From: Cryptomeria japonica
Lineage: Eukaryota > Streptophyta > Pinopsida > Cupressales > Cupressaceae
Assembly (NCBI RefSeq): GCF_030272615.1
Contig: NC_081411.1
Coordinates: forward strand, 828,124,897-828,188,896
Direction of reading: 5' to 3'
Length of the DNA stretch: 64,000 nucleotides
Positions 58,963-64,000 of the stretch are shown here, in pieces. The translations under genes and the position numbers were made by a program. How positions within the stretch are numbered: position 1 is the stretch's first letter; each line of letters starts with the position of its first letter. The notes below the pieces were generated by a model, which was given only the letters and a program-made list of their open reading frames with translations, made no database searches and was not told where the DNA came from.

Positions 58963-59976
58963 GAATTTCGCTCTGGACCCTTTGGAAGGGTCAAGAGCGA
59001 AATTCAAGATTTAGGCTTGATTCTTCACTCCATTCGCCCTCATTCACTTCCTAAGGCAAAAACATGTTGATTTATTTCCAAATACACCCAAGGGACTAAG
59101 ATCTTGGTCCAAACAAGGAAGAAATGGGTGTCTTCTTGGAATTTCACTCTGGCCTTTGGAAGGGTCAAGAGCAAACTTCTTGACTAAGGTTGATTTCACA
59201 CTCCATTGCCTCTCTTTGCCTTCAAGCTTGATCAAACTCACTTCTCCTCACAATAATCAAATCCATCTGCCATCCTTTTAGCTCAAAACAAGGTCGTTTT
59301 CATCATGTTAGGCAAGATAGGGGGTCAAACCGAGGATTTCGCTCTGGACCTAGGCCAAGGACAGGATCTATAGGGAATTTCGCTCTAGACCCTTTGGAAG
59401 GGTCAGGAACGAAATTCTCCTTTTGGGTTGATTTCTACCACTTCATCGCCTCAAACCTCTTCTCAAAGGCAAATATGCATCAAAGCCTCCTCAATCATGC
59501 CTCAAAAATCCAAAACTTGGCCATATCAAAGAGCAAAATAGAGGAAAAGTGAATTTCGCTTCGGACCCTTTGGAAGGGTGAGGACCGAAATTCTCATTTT
59601 AGGCTCATTTTCACCTTTTTCCTCCCTTCTTTGGCTTGGATATAACTTATTAGGCCTCTCCTGATCATCCTCCAGTCCAAGTTAGCATTCACTTCAAGGT
59701 TTTGTGAAGAAAAAAGAGTCTCATATGAATTTCACTCTGACCCTTTGGAAGGGTCAGGAGCGAAATTCCTCCTTATGCTCAAATCCTGACTTCATTTTCA
59801 TATTTCTTCACTCCAAATAAGTGTTTTGCCCTCAATAATGCCTGGGAATGAGTTAGTTCTAAGTTTGGATCAAAGTAGAATGCCCTATAGAGGAATTCGC
59901 TCTAGACCCTTTGGAAGGGCCAGGAGCGAAATTGAAATTCGCTTTGGACCCTTTGGAAGGGTCAGGAGCGAAATTT
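58963..59976. repeat. Array of 43-base hairpin palindromes
   Basis: Six full copies and two partial ones of an inverted repeat GAATTTCGCTC...GACCC-TTTGGAA-GGGTC...GAGCGAAATTC: 58963-59005, 59139-59179, 59333-59372 (partial), 59375-59417, 59551-59593, 59727-59768, 59893-59933 and 59934-59976. Arms of about 18 bases flank a TTTGGAA loop. Spacing is 130-240 bases until the last two, which abut. The spacers are much less alike than the hairpins, though phrases such as TTGATTTC and CATCGCCTC recur, so the whole is a decayed tandem array of about 180 bases per unit. Confidence 0.9.
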
Positions 59977-60009
59977 GACATTTTGGTCTCTCCCTCAGGA
60001 CTCATATAT

Positions 60010-60058
60010 GGAATATAACATTTAAGTATATTGTCACTTATACTTTAAGTTATATTCC
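60010..60058. repeat. Long AT-rich inverted repeat
   Basis: GGAATATAAC-TTTAAGTATA against TATACTTTAA-GTTATATTCC around a short TTGTCACT centre. The arms are about 20 bases and nearly perfect. It lies immediately after the GAATTTCGCTC hairpin array and is unrelated to it in sequence. Confidence 0.8.
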
Positions 60059-60413
60059 ATCTATACTGTCAGGATGTTTGAGAGTGGTTTTGGACCTCCA
60101 GGAGTTATAATGCAAAATCTAGTTTTTGGAGGAATCTTCAATTTTCCAGACTTAGCCAAATTTCAAGATCAGGATGACATTCCAGACTTCATCAAGATGA
60201 CATTTGAAGATCAAGACGACATTCCAGACTTCATCACTCACCAATTTGACCTAACTCAGACCTTCAAATATGATATTCACTCACCAAGCTTCATTAACCT
60301 CCTGAAACTCAAACAAGACACTATTAGCAACAAGAGCAAAACTAGGCCTAAGGGAGACTCGAGTGAGTCGTAGTTTGCCCGTCATAGTGTTCTGTTACTG
60401 TCACAAGCATAGA

Positions 60414-61870
60414 AATATCTTGTTTCATTGCCGGCATATGGCCATGAAAATTTGTGGTTCTAATTTAGAGCTCTAAAATTCAAATCCGTTTTTCCCACAA
60501 TGGCTTTGGTGTATATCGGTTAATATGATAATAATTTCATCAGAGCTGCTTCTCAGCAAAATGAGCATGTAAGTTGACCCAAAACCCAAACCATGTTTGA
60601 ACTACTCCCAAATGCATCATTACTAGGCACAATGTTGATGAAAATGATGCACTCATGCACTAAAATTTTAGGTAAAAATCTCTGATTTTTTAGGAGACAA
60701 TATGAAAATATTAGGTTGTGGCCAGCTTTCAGAAAAAAAAAATTTGGTCATTTTTTGGTCTGTTGTGTCTTTTGCATAATTACAGTGATTGGGTACAATG
60801 TTTGTTTGATCAGTATCTCACTGCACGAAGTTGTTTCCTGTATATGCTGTTCTTCGAGGAAAAAAAATTAAGTTGACAAAATTTAACATTCACAGCTATA
60901 TGAGCAAATGAATGTTAGTGGATAGAAATTGGGTACCACTGCAGAGCTTTTCTATGGCTGGAGCTGGACGGTAATAACCACTACTGATGAAAGCCTGTTG
61001 TTTGTTATTCTTAATAATATCGTCTGTCAGATATAATTGGAGATATGCATTCAGAAATGGAAATCTGATATTTATTATCTTGTTGAAAATTTAATTATTA
61101 TTGTCCTATGGAAGATAGGAAATCTAAGATTTGTATTTCTAGCTCAAGAATTTTTACCGTAGTTCTTCGGAAGAGTGAAAGTCGAACATAAGTCCAATAT
61201 TTATATTCTAGATTGAGATTGATTTTAATTGTGCTTGCCAATAGTACCAGACCTGTAATTCATGTCTTAGTGAGAAAGATGTAACATTAGAAAAATGAAA
61301 TACTCGGATTCATATTTCTTGCTCAGGTGTTTCAATTTTTTTATTATAATCATGACTTCAATCATAATGACAATTTCCATTAAAAACATGTGAGCATTGG
61401 GTGTCACATCAAGTGTACTTTTATTTATAGATGAAGTTAGTATTATTTATAAAAGCTTACTCAAAAATCAAATCCCCCCATCATGGATCCAAGTTATGTT
61501 ACGAGTTAAAATCTCCAAAGAGTTTCACTTTCTTTTACGAAAGAAGAAAATTGATATATATAATTTATTTTAAGGATTTTGCTTTATATTATTGTTTAAG
61601 ACTGAAGTAGCATACAGTGCCAAATAAAATATAGAGCAAAACACAGTAAGTTTTCAGCCTTATAACAAAGAGCTTAAAATTCAAAACAAGGCATAAGACT
61701 TTCAGCCCTCTGCAATGACTTCAAACCAAAAAAAATAAATTGAAATAGGGACAATTACATTACAAAAGATTTGTTTCAAATGTGAAGCATGTCTAAGCCC
61801 AGTGACGGCTGTAGAATTAAGAGTTCTTTGCTATCCTTTGCGGACTCCACTTATTTGTGTATGGACTGTT
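60414..61870. other. AT-rich DNA without recognised gene
   Basis: No coding region or element edge recognised. Confidence 0.45.
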
Positions 61871-61992
61871 ATTTAAAAGTTGAAAGCACAAGAGGGTTTC
61901 GATGTGCAAGGTGTGCAAGCAGATCCCCAGGAAATTTCTTGCAAGACCAACGCCATCATGTATAAGTGGAGATATTGTTGTACGTCTACAAC

Positions 61993-62248
61993 GATATGTA
62001 GACGGAAAAAAGACATTTCAGCCTCTAGACGAATAATGATTTATGTTTTACATTGTACAAATATCTTATGTCATACCATAATATCTTAGAGTGTCATACA
62101 ACAATATCTTAGAGTGATTCATGTATAAGTGTATAAGTAGACATATCATGCAATGATATCTTCAAATGATATGTAGACGGAAAAAAGACATTTCAGCCTC
62201 AAGACAAATAATGAATTATGTCTTACATTGTACAAATATCTTATATTA
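61993..62248. repeat. Direct repeat of about 80 bases, 175-base period
   Basis: 61993-62073 and 62168-62248 share GATATGTAGACGGAAAAAAG followed by ACATTTCAGCCTC and TTACATTGTACAAATATCTTAT, with few changes. Between them is a shorter internal repeat of ACAATATCTTAGAGTG. Confidence 0.75.
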
Positions 62249-62289
62249 TATTTATAACTCCAAAACTTTAGTATATATTACTATCAGCT

Positions 62290-63125
62290 TTACCATTGCA
62301 CCTCTATTTGATGCAAGCGCTAGTTTAAGTTAATGGTGGAGATGGAGGAAGGGACGGCAACCTCAAAATTAAGGAACCAAAAGGAGGAGAAAATGGTAAG
62401 CCATCTTCTCTTCCTAAAATACTTTGCATCAAGCCAAAACTAGATATGATTGAAAATTTAGGAAAGAAGAGATAAAAAGGAACTTGTTTTCTTAGTTTGT
62501 TTGGATAGTGATTTCCTCCCATTGAAGAAATTTTTGGATGAGTGAATTGCCAATGTGTGGGAAGAAAAATGGGCTTCTACATGTCCGTAGAATTATTCAA
62601 AAAGTTGTATTCATTTAGATAAATCAGTTTATAGGGCCATCTCTCGGTCGCCTGAGTCCACTCAATGTGATGTTTTGGCTAACACTGCCCCCAAGTGATT
62701 AGAATTAAAAAATCTTCTCCCTCAAGTTAGACTTTTATTCCCCAAGCTCTGATGCCTCTGGGTAATGTGTTGCAAGTGGAAGAAACAAAGATCTAATCTC
62801 CCTTATCTTAATGCCAGGGTTTTGGTTTCTCTCAAACCTAAGAGGTCCAAATGCTTGTTTTCCATGTAAAAAAATAGCCATCAAAAGAAAGAATGTTAAA
62901 ATATCCTTAAGAATAATAGTAGACCTGTAACTGGCAAGGATAAAAAGACATTAGAAGATGAAAAAAAAGGCATTAGAAGATGGGAAGAAAAATGCTAAGA
63001 TGAAAGGATTAGACGGGCCAAGGGAACAAAACATTTCTTCAATGTTCCTAAATCCAAGCAAACTTAGGAGGCCATTGATTCTATTATGATTGGTTGGGGC
63101 CTTGAATGAGCACATAGATGACATG
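62290..63125. other. Unresolved sequence upstream of LINE RT relic
   Basis: May include decayed upstream ORF2, but no endonuclease motif is visible. Short A/G-rich duplications occur near 62930-63000 (GGCATTAGAAGATG). Confidence 0.35.
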
Positions 63126-64000
63126 AAAGAAGCCTTTAGTTGGCTTGTAGGCTTACTGATATCGTCCCCAAAATCACTTCTGAGACTCAAACTAGGCTCA
63201 TAAAAGGCGAGTGCATTTTCAGAAATCAGATAAACAGATCGGAAGGTTTGGAATGGGCTCAGAAATGTAATCAAGATGTTTCTATGATACTTCTAGATTT
63301 TAAAAAGGCACATAATAAAGTGGAATGGTCTTTGTGTTTAGAGTCCTTTGGCTTTCTTCCCAAATTTTATAATATGGTTAAAATGCTCTTTAAAAATGCC
63401 TAAGCTCAGATTGACATAAATAGTTCATTAATTGATCATTTTCCTCTACAAAGATCTTTAAGACAACGGTGCCATCTATCCCAGGCTCAGATTATAATAA
63501 ATAGCTTATTAATTAATCTTTTTCCTCTACAAAGATCTATAGGACAGGGGTGCCCTCTAGCCCCGACAATGTTTTTCATTGTCTTAAATGCCTTGTAGTA
63601 TATATTGATATTTAATATATTTGCTCCTCCAATGAAGGGAATCTATTTGCCAAATAAAGATAATTTGATTATGATAGTGTTATTCATTGAATTGGTTGAA
63701 AATAACTTTGATAATGCTATGAAAAGGCTATAAATATACTACAAGGCATCTAGTTCAAAGATATTTCAAAGTAAATCTATTGTGCTCAAGTGGAGAGAAG
63801 CCCCTCCTAAGTGGTTAAAAAAAAAGGTTAAATGGTAATGAGGTGAGGCGAACAAAACAGTCAAACACATAGGCCTTCCATTTGCAACTAACCCTTCCCT
63901 GAAAGAAATGTGGGAATGGATATTTAAGAAAGCTGAAAACATCAAATGACAAAGCCAAACTTCTTTCTCTCCCAGGCAGAAGGTTTTTTACAGATCCTTG
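63126..64000 (+). pseudogene. LINE ORF2 reverse transcriptase relic, cut by window end
   Basis: Plus-strand RT of plant L1 type. RLTDIVPKITSETQTRLIKG opens RT block 2, then SMILLDFKKAHNKVEWS (block A, DFxKAxDxVxW with D and K kept), VKMLFKNA, RSIGQGCPLAPTMFFIVLNA (block B), HIGLPFATNPSLKEMWEW (later block). The catalytic FADD box is degraded near 63660-63690. Stops interrupt several places. An 81-base in-frame duplication doubles the segment before block B. It continues past 64000. Confidence 0.7.
63404..63565. repeat. 81-base tandem duplication inside LINE RT
   Basis: 63404-63484 and 63485-63565 are diverged copies (GCTCAGATT...ATAAATAG...TTTTCCTCTACAAAGATCT...). The length is 27 codons, so the reading frame is kept. 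Confidence 0.8.

Larger units (their letters stand above)
57610..60402 (-). mobile_element. LTR-like block carrying the hairpin array
   Basis: At 58170-58190 the sequence GGCTTTATATAGAGAGCCC gives, on the minus strand, a TATA box. The following GACGGCTCTGATCGACTTAG and GGCTAGGATTACAGG resemble U3 text of the other minus-strand LTRs here. Tandem duplications (58769-58846 of 39 bases, 58901-58970 of 35 bases) and the hairpin array lie upstream of that TATA. An open frame at 60074-60373 repeats DDIPDFI. Edges are uncertain; an 11-base direct repeat ACAAGCATAGA occurs at 57786-57796 and 60403-60413. Confidence 0.4.

Noticed and set aside
58963-59976. CRISPR-like array
   Set aside because: Repeats are hairpins with long, irregular and partly related spacers in a plant nuclear context; no cas genes.

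Overview
This window looks like nuclear DNA of a seed plant with a large, repeat-filled genome. A conifer or other gymnosperm is my best inference. The signs are AT-rich, gene-poor DNA, one intron-rich plant nuclease gene, one small two-exon gene, and nested, decayed Ty1/copia, LTR and LINE copies over most of the rest. There is no operon organisation and no bacterial or organellar gene set.

Layout. 1-1889: minus-strand LTR retrotransposon end (leader repeat array, tRNA-Trp-type primer site, LTR) inserted into a copia element whose third ORF, polypurine tract and 3' LTR fill 1890-4846. 4900-7578: minus-strand copia-type element with short LTRs. 7600-8400: copia gag relic. 8400-13900: mostly unrecognised AT-rich DNA with minisatellites. 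14274-18564: nine-exon CAN-type staphylococcal-nuclease-like gene, the best gene here. 18800-23700: AT-rich DNA, a solo LTR with perfect target duplication and a LINE RNase H relic. 23702-30560: copia LTR, primer site, zinc-knuckle gag joined directly to a broken third ORF with no pol, then another gag relic split by a solo LTR. 33414-37480: complete ORF1-only LINE insertion, a LINE ORF2 tail, and an inverted ORF1-only LINE inside that tail. 37199-40236: 1037-bp perfect tandem repeat. 42028-49349: chimeric copia insertion with two different LTRs in inverted orientation inside one 5-bp target duplication. 49879-50327: Harbinger-like MITE. 51362-53008: two more ORF1-only LINE copies and a solo LTR, each with target duplications. 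55407-56035: minus-strand Sel1-repeat gene. 57600-60400: LTR-like block with an array of hairpin-forming palindromes. 63130-64000: LINE reverse transcriptase relic cut by the window end.

How the parts relate. The two host genes are independent and look intact. The rest records several rounds of insertion. Target-site duplications read by eye date relative order at several places. The strongest candidates for something new are (i) ORF1-only LINE units, a plant counterpart of mammalian HAL1, seen four times with target duplications and a common 3' tail; (ii) the inverted, two-family copia chimera; (iii) a conserved third ORF found three times in copia elements; and (iv) arrays of short palindromes in three different LTR-type blocks. 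No database search was possible. Family names come from motifs recognised by eye.
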